Shown piece after piece: positions 54,087-64,000 of a stretch of 64,000 nt of DNA. The first letter of the stretch is position 1, and the number at the start of each line of letters is the position of its first letter. Origin of the DNA: Bedellia somnulentella (Eukaryota > Arthropoda > Insecta > Lepidoptera > Bedelliidae); assembly GCA_963576735.1 (NCBI GenBank), contig OY755181.1, positions 3,658,001 through 3,722,000 of the forward strand, given 5' to 3'. Below the pieces are notes generated by a model. The model was given only the letters and a program-made list of their open reading frames with translations, had not been told where the DNA came from and made no database searches. A program made the translations under genes and the position numbers.

Positions 54087-54282
54087 CTGAACACAACTGA
54101 AGGATGAAAATCCGCGTAATTTTTCTTAAAAACTAAAATGCTTTTAAAGAAGGAAAAGAAAGAAAGAAAAAACATTTATAATCATTAAGAGTACATAATA
54201 AAAAAAAAATAAAATAATAAGTATCAGACATAACAAAAACAATAACTTATACAATAATATACAATATCTCAATGTCTGGAGG

Positions 54283-55511
54283 AGAATAATATTTTGCCAG
54301 AGCTTCAATCAGGTTTCCGCAAGAGCCATTCAACATCCACAGCACTGTTGGATGTTGTTGATAATATGTTAAAAGATCGTGATGGTGGATTAAGCACATT
54401 ACTGGCATTATTAGACTACTCTAAGGCTTTTGATTGTATATTTACACCCCTGGCTCTATCCGAAATGTCGTATTATGGATTTGATATTGGTACAATGCGC
54501 TGGTTTGACAGTTATTTATCCGACTGAAAACAATTAGTTGAGTTGCGTAAGAGGAACGGTGTTACCAATTCCTCTTCCGTAAGAGCACTGGATCGGGGAG
54601 TCCCCCAAGGATCAATATTAGGCCCACTCATATTTGTTCTATACACCGCAGATTTGACTAAAATTATAAAAAAAACTGCAAATTTCATTTATATGCTGAT
54701 GATCTCCAATTATATATTTCTAGTCATCCCAAAAACACCGTTGATGCAGTAAATAAACTGAATGATGGTCTTCATCAAATCGTTACTTGGTCAGAGAAAA
54801 ACTGTCTTGTTCTAAACCCAGAAATCTAAATTCAAAGTTCTTGGTACCAGAACTCAGATCTGTAATACGTTGGAGACCCTGAAGACTTGTGATGTAGCTA
54901 TTATGGGTCAACCGTTGGAAAGAGTCGAAGAAGCACGAAACCTTGCCATACTGTTGGACGGGGAATTGTGGTTCGAAAACCATGTTCTGTCAGTAGTTAG
55001 TAACTGCTTCTATCGACTCAAAGTTCTTTACAATATTCGCGATTACCTAAGTGTGGATTTGCGTGTTCACCTTTGTGAATCGTTGATATTGTCGAGATTA
55101 AACTACTGTAACGTGTTCTATAGTGGTTGTATACTGGGTCGTACACAGAGGCTTATACAACATGTGCAAAACGCTTGCGCACGTTTTTGTTTTCGTGTTT
55201 TTTGCCGTGCCCATGTCACCCCGTATTTGAACGAGGCATATCTATTAAACATGAAGAATTGCAGGTTAGGTGTGGTAAAGCTAGAATCACCGGTTTATTT
55301 GCTTCAAAACTGCAATGGTCTTCAAGTGATTATCAGTTCAAAGTCAGGGCGAACTTGCCGTAACAACGATCAGTGCCGTTTCGAGGTAGTTTATGATTTG
55401 CTGCGTCTAAGTGCTGGAATGACATTTCTTCACCCATCCGCGCTGTTACTAGTAGAACCACCTTTAAGCGCAAGCTTAAAGAGTACCTTCTATTCCAGCA
55501 GAACCCGTTAA
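54283..55511 (+). pseudogene. CR1/L2-like LINE reverse transcriptase, broken
   Basis: Homology starts at ILPELQSGFRKSHSTSTALLD. Motif A LALLDYSKAFDCI is clear (54390-54440). An in-frame TGA breaks SYLSD-KQLVEL at 54525. Motif B reads RGVPQGSILGPLIFVLYTADL (54594-54656). Around the expected YADD the frame shifts (54670-54700), with DDLQLY-like codons readable in another frame. The remainder (54870-55511) is open and carries the usual LINE C-terminal part (LYNIRDYLSVDLRVHLCESL, LSRLNYCNVFYSG). At least one stop and one or two frameshifts make it nonfunctional. No 5' half or endonuclease. Confidence 0.8.
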
Positions 55512-56102
55512 ATAAGTTCCCTTAGATCTGATTCCTCTCGTTCGTTCCACCCAATCCTTTTTCCCAGTATTAAACTCTAGTTAATGTAGAATTCTTGAAT
55601 ATTAAATATCAATTATATTTATACACATATATACGAGTATATTGAAGTATAAACATATGTTTATTATAGGAGTGTACTATATGTACTATATATTTGTTTT
55701 CTTTCTGTTTGTAGTCACATTTTTTATATATTTTATAAACTATGTATTTATATCTCTAAATACTGTTTACATGTAAGTACCTATACTATAAGTATATATA
55801 ATAATATATCACGCTGCTGCTGGTGTGACGCTTGTGTTGTTCGTACTGTTGGCGCTGACCGAAAATCAGTGTTGTGGGGTAAAACTCACAACGTTTGCAG
55901 AGTTAGTGTCTTTTTGCCGTTGGAGGGCACAAAGCACACATAATTTCTTTTTTTGATGTGTACTTGTTATTTATTTTTTAAAGCGTTTTTTTGTTTTTTT
56001 TATCTTTTGTTTTTAATACCTTTTTAATATTTTATTATTATATTATTATTAGTGTTATATTGTTTTTTTCTGTATTCTTTAACTTATTTTATATTTTATA
56101 GC

Positions 56103-57156
56103 AGCCCGTCCCGGCTTCGCTCGGGCATGAATTATCATTAACATTTTGTTTTTTATTTTATTACATGTATTATTATTTTAATATATTTTTTTAAGTTTTA
56201 AGCACTACCCCATTTCTTCCGGTGGGTGTACGTAAGAGTAACGGTTTTGGGGCTTTTGAGGGATTTTTGGGCGATGCGGTTGGTGACCCATCACCAACAA
56301 CCTTTATTTCACCGTCTTTTCCCCACATAACTTCCAAAAGTACATACATACATATACTCACGGCTATAAATCCCTAAAAGGGGTAGCCAGAGCTAAGGAA
56401 TTAGAAATTCCTCAGCCACTTTTGGAAGTTGTGTGGGGAAAAGATGGTAAAATAAAGGTTGTTGGTGATGGGTCTCCAACCGCATCGCCCAAAATCCCTT
56501 AAAAGCCCCAATACCGTTAGTCGCCTCTTACGTATACCCAGCCGTACCCCTTCGTGACGCCTACAACAACTTACTATGCATAGCTAATCGAGCGGAGTTT
56601 TATCTATTTTTTTAATTCGAGATAACTTTCGAATGGAATGTTCGAATTGAATAATTAAAAAAGTAATATAAGGGTATTGAAGTAGTCTGAAATAATATAT
56701 ACGTTTTTTATAAGGATTAGATAGGTACAAATAAAGAGCCTTTTCTAAAGCAGGATTTTAATTTAATTTTTAAATAATTTTATATAATGACGCTTGTTGT
56801 GAGATAACTATAATAGTTAGAGACATGCTGTCGGGGCATTTTTTTTAGATAATGATGTGTTCTATAAAATTGTAGTACATAATTTTATTCTATTGTCAGT
56901 AGTTTTCGCAGCGCACGCGATGTAAGGATTTTTTTTGGTATTTCTTTAACACCTTGGGTTACATTTTTGAAGTTTACGTAAGGATCCCTAATTTTTTTTA
57001 AAATGAAATATAGCCTATGTCACTCAGGAATAGTGTAGCATTAAAACAGTGAAAGAATTTTTCAAATCCGTCCAGTAGTTTTGGAGCCTATTCAATTCAA
57101 ACAAACAAACAAACAAAAAATCAAACCTTTCCTCTTTATAATATTAGTATAGATTT
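56103..57156 (+). repeat. Dispersed repeat, CCCGTCCCGGCTTCGCTCGG type, with SB pair inside
   Basis: Starts AGCCCGTCCCGGCTTCGC and ends TTTATAATATTAGTATAGAT, after AAATCCGTCCAGTAGTTTTG and (AAAC)n. This start/end pair matches a repeat I recall as widespread in Lepidoptera; a relative lies at 30848-31801. It holds two SB pieces at 56201-56540. Confidence 0.65.
56201..56540. repeat. Head-to-head inverted SB pair
   Basis: 56201-56340 is SB plus (ends TAACTTCCAAAAG, 3' part missing). 56341-56540 is SB minus with tail. The two share 140 bp in mirror image, so the pair can fold into a hairpin with the minus copy's 3' end as loop. Compare 18570-18792. Confidence 0.8.
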
Positions 57157-57235
57157 CTTACTGTCTACACATTGTTAGTTTTTGTGCCTTTTATGCAGCA
57201 AATAAAAGTCTTTTTTCTTTTTCTTTTTCTTCTCC

Positions 57236-58024
57236 TTCTGTAGAGATCAAACTATACCCTTAAGTCTTTTGCTTCAAGTTTTGTGATTCAATTATAGTTT
57301 TCAGGATTTTTTCAGCTTTAAGGGAATAATATTTTTGATTTATACTTACCTTTTATAATAAAGTAGTGAAGTTTATAATATAGACAAACAGAAGAGATAA
57401 TAAATGGTAAACGTTAATTCAAAGACCAAAAAATATTTAATTCCACCTCGGACGCTTTTTTTACAAAGATCTTCTTAATAAAGGTTACGAGTGTGAACAA
57501 ATGTTCGATAAAGATGATATCTTAATAGTTTGCCAAATATATATTTCGAAGAACTAGATTGAAAAATTCATTCATTTTCATGTTTTAAAATATTTTCTGC
57601 AGTAGACAAGATCGTAATAAGTAGTGTAATAGAATTCGAATTGAAATCCGATGAGAGTAATTCATATTCAACGTTTGCCCGTTCGAGTATTTGTAAAGGG
57701 TGACCTACGTCAAGGTTTTATTAAACCTTTGGCCATAAAGAAGCCAAATAAGAAAAAGATTCACGAATCATTTTCTATATCAAATTAGCAGAAATGCAAA
57801 AACGTATGTGGGAACAGCAAAGATATACTAACCAGTACACCTACCTCTTATGTACCAACTTTAATTTTTATTTATGCTTAGTTTCAGAAATATTTACATA
57901 CCGCGATGTAGGATTTTGAGTGAGACGCTGCTATATGCGAGTGCAGTGCGCGCTCGAAGCACCATCACACGTACCTAGTTGATGAAACTTTTCCTACTTA
58001 CCAGTACATTTATATCATGAATAT
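57236..58024. other. Unique block; one 45-codon ORF not called
   Basis: 57652-57789 (plus) reads MRVIHIQRLPVRVFVKG and on to FIKPLAIKKPNKKK, basic and unlike repeat translation, but no splice context or homology is evident. Less AT-rich at 57890-57980. Confidence 0.3.
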
Positions 58025-58206
58025 TTAAAAAACACATGCCATTAGTTCATATATGCATGCAAAATACATATGCTATTAGTTCTTATTGGGGTAGGCAGAA
58101 AATATCAACTCCTTAACTTTCCAAAAGTGGCTGAGGAATTTCTAATTCATTAGCGCTGGCTACCCCATCTAGAGATTTATAGCAGTGAGTATATGTATGT
58201 ATGTAT
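58025..58206. repeat. LINE 3' scrap and SB 3' fragment
   Basis: 58060-58110 (minus) has GCTATTAGTTCTTATTGGGG, TAGGCAGAAA. 58111-58206 (plus) is SB from CCTTAACTTTCCAAAAG to its TATG tail. The tails of this SB and the following LINE fragment face one another. Confidence 0.7.
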
Positions 58207-58707
58207 TAAATTATAAAGTAATTAATACATACATACATACATATACTCACGGCATTAGTTCGTATTGGGATAGGCAGAGGCTATGGATCGCAACTTTGTA
58301 CGATCTTGACAAACCTCTCTAGCTTCGTTTAAATCCATCAATCTTTTCATTATGCTCTTCTGTTCTTCATACTTCGGACGTCAGCCTTTTTGAGCACACT
58401 CTCAATTTGGTCCAAGTGTGTTCTCCGTGGTCGTCCTCTACTAACATTACCATCCAAATTAGCTCTATAGATCCCTTTTACCAATTGTCTATCATCCATC
58501 CTCTCTATGTGCCCAAACTATCTCAACATTCCTTTTTCTATCTTTGACGATATCATCTTTCACACCACACTTTTCACGAATAATACTATTTCTCACTTGA
58601 TCACATAATCTAACATTTCATTTTTTTCTGAGGGACCTCATCTCTACTGCATTCACTGTGTTCTCATGCTTCTTCTGTCACACCCAACATTCGCTTCCAT
58701 ACATAAG

Positions 58708-59310
58708 CGTAGGAACAATTAACAAAAAGAAAACAGACTTCATAGTCGGAAAAACAACCAAAAATAAACAATCTAGTACTAACAAGTGCGAAATAAGTTT
58801 TTTAATTCAATATGAGCACTGTGATTATTACCTTAGCAATTTCTTTATTCTACACGCGTCAGTTCAACCTACCTAAATCTTAAAATTCTCTGAAATTGAT
58901 TTGTGAGCCGGTCCAGCCTGCGTGATGATTGATGTATGTACGTATGACGTGTGTATTTCGCACTTCCTATACATGTACAATGTAGGACACCTTGTAGTTG
59001 TAGGTTAATTGATTTTTGTACGTATTACCATTTAAAACGTTAGGCGATAGATATATATTGTTTAGATTGTGATCATCAGAGATAGATATTAGGGTGAATT
59101 TACTTTTGTCTGACTGGCACAGACTCAGAAATTAATTTCAGAGAATTTCAATATTTAGGTAAGTAGAACTGACGCGTGCAGAATAAAGAAATTTCTAAGG
59201 TATTAATCACAGTACCCATATTCAAATATAAAACTTATTTCGTACTTTTTAGTACTAGATTGTTTATTTTCGGTTGTTTTACAAACTATGAAGTCGGTTT
59301 TTTTTTGTTA
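58708..59310. repeat. Foldback, arms of about 190 bp
   Basis: AACAATCTAGTACTAACAAG, TTCTTTATTCTACACGCGTC and AAATTCTCTGAAATT are mirrored by AATTTCAGAGAATTTC, GACGCGTGCAGAATAAAGAA and TAGTACTAGATTGTT. The loop is about 230 bp. Confidence 0.8.
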
Positions 59311-59579
59311 AAAAATATTTTATTTAACGAGTTTTAGAGATGGGTATCGGTTTTCTTTTTGTTAAAAAATATTTTATTTGACGAGTTTTGGAGATGGAGA
59401 TGGTCTACACCTGGCAAAGATGCCTCTCGGATGACGAAGCGACGGTTACTGTATTATTCTTCGTATTTCCGGTATTTCTATTATGGTACGATATTAAATT
59501 GGCTGAACCATATGTAACTTTACATTGTTCTTAAAATCCCTCGAAAAGCTATGGTCTACAATTCTACATCTCAAGAAAG

Positions 59580-59766
59580 ACTCAAACGTTCACGCCGAAT
59601 ATCCCCGAAAGGGTTAGCAGAGGTTGTAATACTTCTGAATATCACGTTACATTGTCACCTGTTTTTTAGAGTACCCACGATTTGCTTAGGCTCGTTCTCA
59701 TTTGCTAGTTCTCACGTTTTACAGGGCAGGCCTATCGGCGTTTTGAACAAATACACTGTCACTTGA
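59580..59766 (-). repeat. SA fragment, 3' half
   Basis: ACGTTCACGCCGAATATCCC to CAAATACACTGTCACTTGA, with a 20-bp duplication near 59690-59715. Confidence 0.75.
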
Positions 59767-60460
59767 TTGTGAGCTTCGACAGTCCCCTCGATTTCCTGAG
59801 ATGCTATCATCAGATCCTGGTCTAATGGTACTTTCTCGGTAACAATAATATAACAAAAGAAATGTTTAGTGAACCTGTAGTTTTCTTTAGAAAAGCTACG
59901 AAGAGGAGTATAAATCGATATAGAATGTTGAAAGAACTGTTTCCTAACTCCTAGTGATTGAGGACCTGCACCTTCCATAATGATCTCAGCAGCATAACAA
60001 TATGATTTTGAGAAGCAAATGCCAATATAAGTTCAGAAAATATGTAAAACGCAGTACATTTGCCTGTAAAATTTGAGGGTTCCCCTCGATTTCTCCAGGA
60101 TCCCCTCATCAGACCCTGATATCCTCACCATGGTACCAATCCGGGAGTATCTTCTTTCGAAAAAAATAATAATAATTAAAATGGTTCATGAATGGCGAAG
60201 TAATCGGCGAACAAACATAAAAAAATATAAAAAAAAATACGGTCGAACTGCGAATACTCCTTTTTTGAAGTCGGTTAAAAACAGCATCATGCACAGCCAT
60301 TCGGGCCTATTCGGACACCGAGTGACTAGTCATTAGGCTGTTCATTGCTCCATTTACCGCATTACCCTTTTTCACACTTCCTCTATGTCTTCACCACATT
60401 TTCCATCCCTAGTAAACAAACTTCCCAGATATACAAACTAGTTCACCTGTTCCACATACT

Positions 60461-60924
60461 TACCAATTTAGTAAAATAATTTTCTAGACTTCTATTATAA
60501 CATTTAAATTTCAACGTAAAAAATCAAACAACGGTGCGAGGTCGAATAAGGTTTCTTTAGTTGATATTCGGGCAAATAATTCTCCGAATATATATAAAAA
60601 AAACCGGTGGTTTACATCGAATAAAATATATTTTCATATTTGAAGAGCTCGTAAACTAATCAGTAGCTGTGTTATCGCAAAATGATAATAATGGGCTGTT
60701 ATTTCCATTATTGGACTCTAGGCTTTTATTAAAAAAGTATTCAGACGAAAGAACATCAACGGTTTCCTAGAATACTTGATAATTTTTCTACCAAAATTAA
60801 GTAGTTATCTCTTTGTGATAGTTGTTGTGCTAAGTACCTTGATATTCTAACCCTCTTTAATGTAGGAGATACTTTTGGAAATCTAATCTCTTATTTTGAT
60901 TGTAACATAGGTAACTTTTAGAAT
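60461..60924. other. Intergenic, no feature seen
   Basis: AT-rich, with no family match. Confidence 0.45.
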
Positions 60925-61065
60925 AGAATAGAACAGAAAACTCTTTATTGCACATCAAAAAGGAGAAATATTTACAAATAAACAGAATTAAATTTAAAAA
61001 AAATACAATTGGCGGTCTTATCACTAAAAGCGATCTCTTCCAGACAACCTTTGAATGGAGAGGTC
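60925..61065 (-). repeat. LINE 3' end in antisense, unnamed
   Basis: Reads ACTCTTTATTGCACATCAAA then GGCGGTCTTATCACTAAAAG and GATCTCTTCCAGACAACC on plus. On minus this is a LINE 3' UTR ending in a CAATAAAGAG polyadenylation context. The motif is familiar from lepidopteran CR1-type LINEs (recollection, not searched). Confidence 0.55.
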
Positions 61066-61532
61066 AATAAATTAAAGTCATGTGAGATAGATGTCCAACA
61101 ACATGGTGTAACTGATAACTATGCGTTAATCTACACAATAAATTCATAATAATTTTCTAGTTATTAAATTAAAAATAATAAACTATTAACAAACATATAA
61201 ATACATATGATACAGTAAATTAATATCTACTAATGATACATATCAATATTAAAACATATACTTTTTATTTATATACTTAATATATGTATATATATTTTAA
61301 TTTGCAACAGTATTACAGCGTTTCAGTGAGGTAGTGCTTTTTTACCATATCCTTGAAAATAGATTAAACTATAGATTTGAAGTTCAAAGTGGTGACCTAT
61401 GCCAACCCCAAAGAGAAATAATGGCGTATATATATCTAATCTCTTATTTTTTATATCAAGTCGTACCAATGTAAATCAGGATCAAATTGTTAAGCAATTA
61501 ATGTACTGATTATTTTACACCAAATATTTTAA
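61066..61532. other. Intergenic, no feature seen
   Basis: Very AT-rich. A short LINE-tail-like piece near 61385-61430 (AAAGTGGTGACCTATGCC, AATGGCGTATA). Confidence 0.4.
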
Positions 61533-61815
61533 GTGTAGTGCCGGCTTACAATGTCACTACTCTTTTCTACCCACGGGTGTTGTAAGAATTGACTAAGGGT
61601 AAGGGGCTTTTTAAGTGGTTTTTGGGCGATTCGGTTGGAAACCGAATACCGTAGTACTCTCCGCATAAGGTTTTCATGCAAAACAAAGCCTTGTGATACT
61701 TTATTCTACCATCTTATCCCCTATCTACTTCCAAATATGACTGAGAAGTTTCCAGCTCTGAAGTTCTGGCTACCACTTTTTGGGATTTATAGCCATGAGT
61801 ATATGTATGTATGTA
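61533..61815 (+). mobile_element. SB element (B2) with a 50-bp internal insertion
   Basis: GTGTAGTGCCGGCTTAC to the TATG tail. About 50 extra bases (around 61645-61694, with GTAGTACTCTCCGCATAAGG) interrupt the GGAAACC / ACTTTATTCTACC junction. Confidence 0.8.
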
Positions 61816-62080
61816 TTTTAATTGTTGATTTCCCCTCCGTGCAATAACATTTTTAGTAATAATATTTAACTATCAGTTGTTATATATACACAATTTAAAT
61901 TAAATTGAAATCTGTTGATGAAAAACTATTACACAATCTTGGTTGGCTTCGAGCTTACTAAGGTGTCAAAGGAATAAGGAAAATTTATTCCGAGAACTTA
62001 AATGGGATCTCACCTATTTATTTTTATATTTTAATAAAGTGAAGTAAACTTAAATTACTATAAAATCATAAAACCATCTG

Positions 62081-62463
62081 TGATACCGCGGTGGGTAGAA
62101 CAGACAATGAGGGTTCAAATCCCGGGTTGGGCCTTATCCAATTTGTCTTTTTTAAAGTCATATGTGTGGTTAATTAACATGGTTGTTAGCGGTGAGGAAA
62201 AACATCGTGAGGAAACCCACATGGCTAAGTTGTACTTAGTCATGTGACAGTGTATTCATACAAAACGGCGATAGGCCTGCACCCTATCACGTGAGTACAC
62301 TGTCCAAGCAGAACGCAGGTACTCTGAACACCAGGTGACAATGCGACTTGATATTCAGAAGTATCCGTACCTCTGCCAAACCCTTCGGGGATATATGGTG
62401 TTAACGACTCTGTCAATGTCATGTGATTTTTAGAAGTATTGGTATTTTTGCCAACCCCGTCGT
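62081..62463 (+). mobile_element. SA tRNA-SINE with repeated 3' end
   Basis: Head GTGATACCGCGGTGGGTAG has lost part of the anticodon region; box B GGTTCAAATCC is intact. After the normal end (TTCGGGGATATATGGTGTTA) the last 50 bases recur once more (62411-62463: CAATGTCATGTGATTTTTAG, TGCCAACCCCGTCG). Confidence 0.75.
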
Positions 62464-63514
62464 AATTTAAAAGCATGGCATTAAAGATTGAAAGAACTTT
62501 TTCAAGGTACCTTTATCGTGTGAAAAATTTATTTTTTTTATAAACCATTTGGAGATATTATGACACCGAATTTAGTTAAAAGCATTTTTATAATATAACT
62601 CTGTCATTGTTTGTGTTCATATTGAATTACGAACTAAGGTAGAATACAAAAGACTAAATTCTCAACCCTTTGATGAGCTTACCAAGCAGCGCTTAAGGTA
62701 TCTTTAAGCCTATTTAGTTATTTCACAATTGATCACTTTATAAGGACGAGAGATTATTTTGTTTGTTTGTTTGTTTGTTCTGACATGTTCCAGAAGCTCT
62801 CAACCTTCAAAAGGACTTATAGGCTAAAATTATCATGCAAATTTTTATAAGACGAAAATATCAATTACCTTACAAAGCTTTGGTCGTCTTCTAGTTACAA
62901 TATAAGACAGTATGAATGGAATTGCAATCGAAACAGATTTCAATAATTTTTCGGTAATAATTTATAAGTACTTCTAACAAATCGTAAAACAAGTGGATAC
63001 AGAAGTTCTTTAGAAAGTTCAACACCGAGCAAAATGTGGAATTAAATATGCTTCAACCATTCTTTGTTATGACTGTGAAAATGTGTTTGTGGCCATTCTG
63101 AACAATTCCATTTTTTCTTAAACTTTTAAGTAACCTTCAACGTTGAAAAGAACATTTATTCCTTAAACCAGGTTTTAATTCATAACAGCATTAAACTTCT
63201 AATAGAGCCAATACAAAAGTATTTTAACTTTATACAATTAAGACGTACTCAGATCTGTGACTAGTATGGTTGTCTGATCCATTAGGCAACCATATTAGTC
63301 GCGAGATCCTAACTTAGTCTAATATCATTAAACCTCAACTAGACTGGACTTGATAAGATTATTAGTAATAGAGTTGGTTGGTACTCAAATATGAGGATCT
63401 TAGTTACCCACTTAAATATACGCATGCATGAATATAATGATTAAGAAAAGAAGTGAATTTTATATTTATGGACTATTGGGAGCCGATTTATAACAATAAC
63501 AGTATATAGGCAAC
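62464..63514. other. Intergenic, no feature seen
   Basis: AT-rich, with a (TTTG)n run at 62760-62780 and no gene or family match. Confidence 0.45.
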
Positions 63515-63833
63515 CGTGATAGCTCAGTGGGTAGTACACCGCCTATCGTGCAGACAATGAGGGTTCGAATCCTGGGTCGGGCCTACGCTGATTTGTCTTT
63601 TCCAAAGAAATACATTTGGTTTATTCATCATGGTTGATAACGATGACCTAAAACATCATGGGTAAACCCACATGGCTGAGTTGTACTTAGTAATTTGAAA
63701 GTGTATTCGTACCGCGGTAGGCCCGCCTCCTATCGCGTTAGTAAGCAAAACGTAGGTACTCTGAACAACAGATGATAATGTCTTGTGATGTTCAGAAATA
63801 CTAATACATCCGGCAATCCCTTCGGGGATTAAC
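63515..63833 (+). mobile_element. SA tRNA-SINE, near full length
   Basis: GTGATAGCTCAGTGGGTAG head with box A intact, box B GGTTCGAATCC intact. The body is mutated and the end reads TCGGGGATTAACG, so GGCGTGA is lost. Confidence 0.8.
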
Positions 63834-64000
63834 GATTTTAAACCGACACTAAAATAGCTATCTACCCCATTTCTTCCGTTGGGTGTAGGCGACTAACGGT
63901 GTTGGGGCTTTTAAGGGATTTTTGGGCGATGAGGTTGAAGGAAGACCCATCACTAACGACCTTTATTTTACCATCTTTTCCCCACTTTACTTTCCAAAAG
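63834..64000 (+). mobile_element. SB element, runs off the window
   Basis: TTAAACCGACACTAAAATAG start (decayed), CCCCATTTCTTCCGTTGGG, GACTAACGGTGTTGGGG; cut at TTTCCAAAAG. Confidence 0.85.

Larger units (their letters stand above)
55512..57235 (+). repeat. 3' untranslated part of the CR1-like LINE, split
   Basis: After the coding remnant comes 55512-56100 (with CACGCTGCTGCTGGTGTGAC and GTGTTGTGGGGTAAAACTC), then a foreign repeat (56103-57156), then the LINE end TGTGCCTTTTATGCAGC, AATAAAAGTC and T-rich tail (57157-57235). The polyadenylation signal AATAAA is at about 57201. Confidence 0.6.
58708..60281. mobile_element. Compound insertion with CCGACTTCA-type ends
   Basis: Left boundary TTAACAAAAAG, ACAGACTTCATAGTCGG; right boundary TTGAAGTCGGTTAAAAAC. 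It includes a foldback at 58708-59310, a direct repeat of TTAAAAAATATTTTATTT-type sequence at 59308 and 59361, an SA fragment at 59580-59766, and two related blocks CCCCTCGATTTC at 59776 and 60084. GAAGTCGGTT ends are, as I recall, widespread in lepidopteran repeats. No ORF. Confidence 0.6.
58227..60460 (-). pseudogene. RTE-like LINE fragment, split by a 1.57-kb insert
   Basis: 58227-58707 matches the 3' 480 bases of the LINE and 60282-60460 continues at the next position (GCCATTCGGGCC, TCATTAGGCTGTTCATTGCT, CCATTTACCGCATTACCC, CCCAGATATACAAACTA). Numerous substitutions and frameshifts. The original copy was at least 660 bp long. Confidence 0.8.

Noticed and set aside
57652..57789. Small basic protein (45 codons)
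   Set aside because: No homology, splice context or conservation evidence; recorded only in the block description.

Overview
This is insect-type, AT-rich nuclear DNA with almost no host coding sequence. The style of its repeats suggests Lepidoptera: very abundant SINE-like elements with (TATG)n tails, a repeat ending in tandem GGAC/AGAC next to GGCTACGGAACCC, and decayed LINE 3' ends. That assignment rests on recalled repeat families, not on a search. There is no operon structure, rRNA or CRISPR. Most short ORFs here are translations of repeats.

Two long intact ORFs exist and both belong to mobile elements. (1) At 7235-8917 (minus) a 560-residue protein lies inside a complete 2.05-kb DNA transposon (7079-9127) with CACTGGCCAACA termini and a TAA target duplication; it looks like a zinc-binding DDE-type transposase of a poorly named family. 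(2) At 31875-33263 (minus) is the reverse transcriptase and C-terminal part of an RTE-like LINE, 5'-truncated, with a perfect 12-bp target duplication. A third, broken LINE (CR1/L2-like) lies at 54283-57235.

The rest is a dense mosaic of short elements, which I name here for reference. SA: tRNA-headed SINE of about 350-370 bp, roughly 20 copies or fragments. SB: about 250-bp SINE-like element with a (TATG)n tail, more than 30 copies or fragments in two subfamilies. SC: palindromic element carrying a tRNA-like sequence, six or more copies. MG: MITE-like element of about 132 bp with GCAAGCACGAG termini, five copies. MH: 138-bp MITE, two copies with TCA and TAA target duplications. There are also several foldback structures, the largest 1.6 kb (16914-18538), a perfect 35-bp hairpin (16320-16397), and a five-copy 109-bp minisatellite (52299-52821).

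Layout: 0-7 kb, SC, SB and MG copies; 7.1-9.1 kb, the DNA transposon; 9.9-16.3 kb, SA/SB/MG copies plus a duplicated unknown segment; 16.3-18.8 kb, hairpins and the giant foldback; 18.9-31 kb, SA/SB/LINE 3' ends and a candidate signal-peptide exon at 21284; 31.9-33.3 kb, the recent LINE; 33.4-53 kb, more mosaic with nested insertions; 54.3-57.2 kb, the CR1-like LINE split by another repeat; 58-60.5 kb, an RTE LINE fragment split by a 1.57-kb compound insert; 61-64 kb, SB and SA copies.

How the elements work together: the 3' ends of the RTE-like LINE, SA and SB share one pattern (CTCTG-CC/GC-x-ACCCC, a small hairpin, GGGA, then GGCGTGA or GCCGTGA and a TATG-type tail). The simplest reading is that SA and SB are two independent parasites of the same LINE machinery. 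Several nested insertions with exact target duplications give a relative order of activity.
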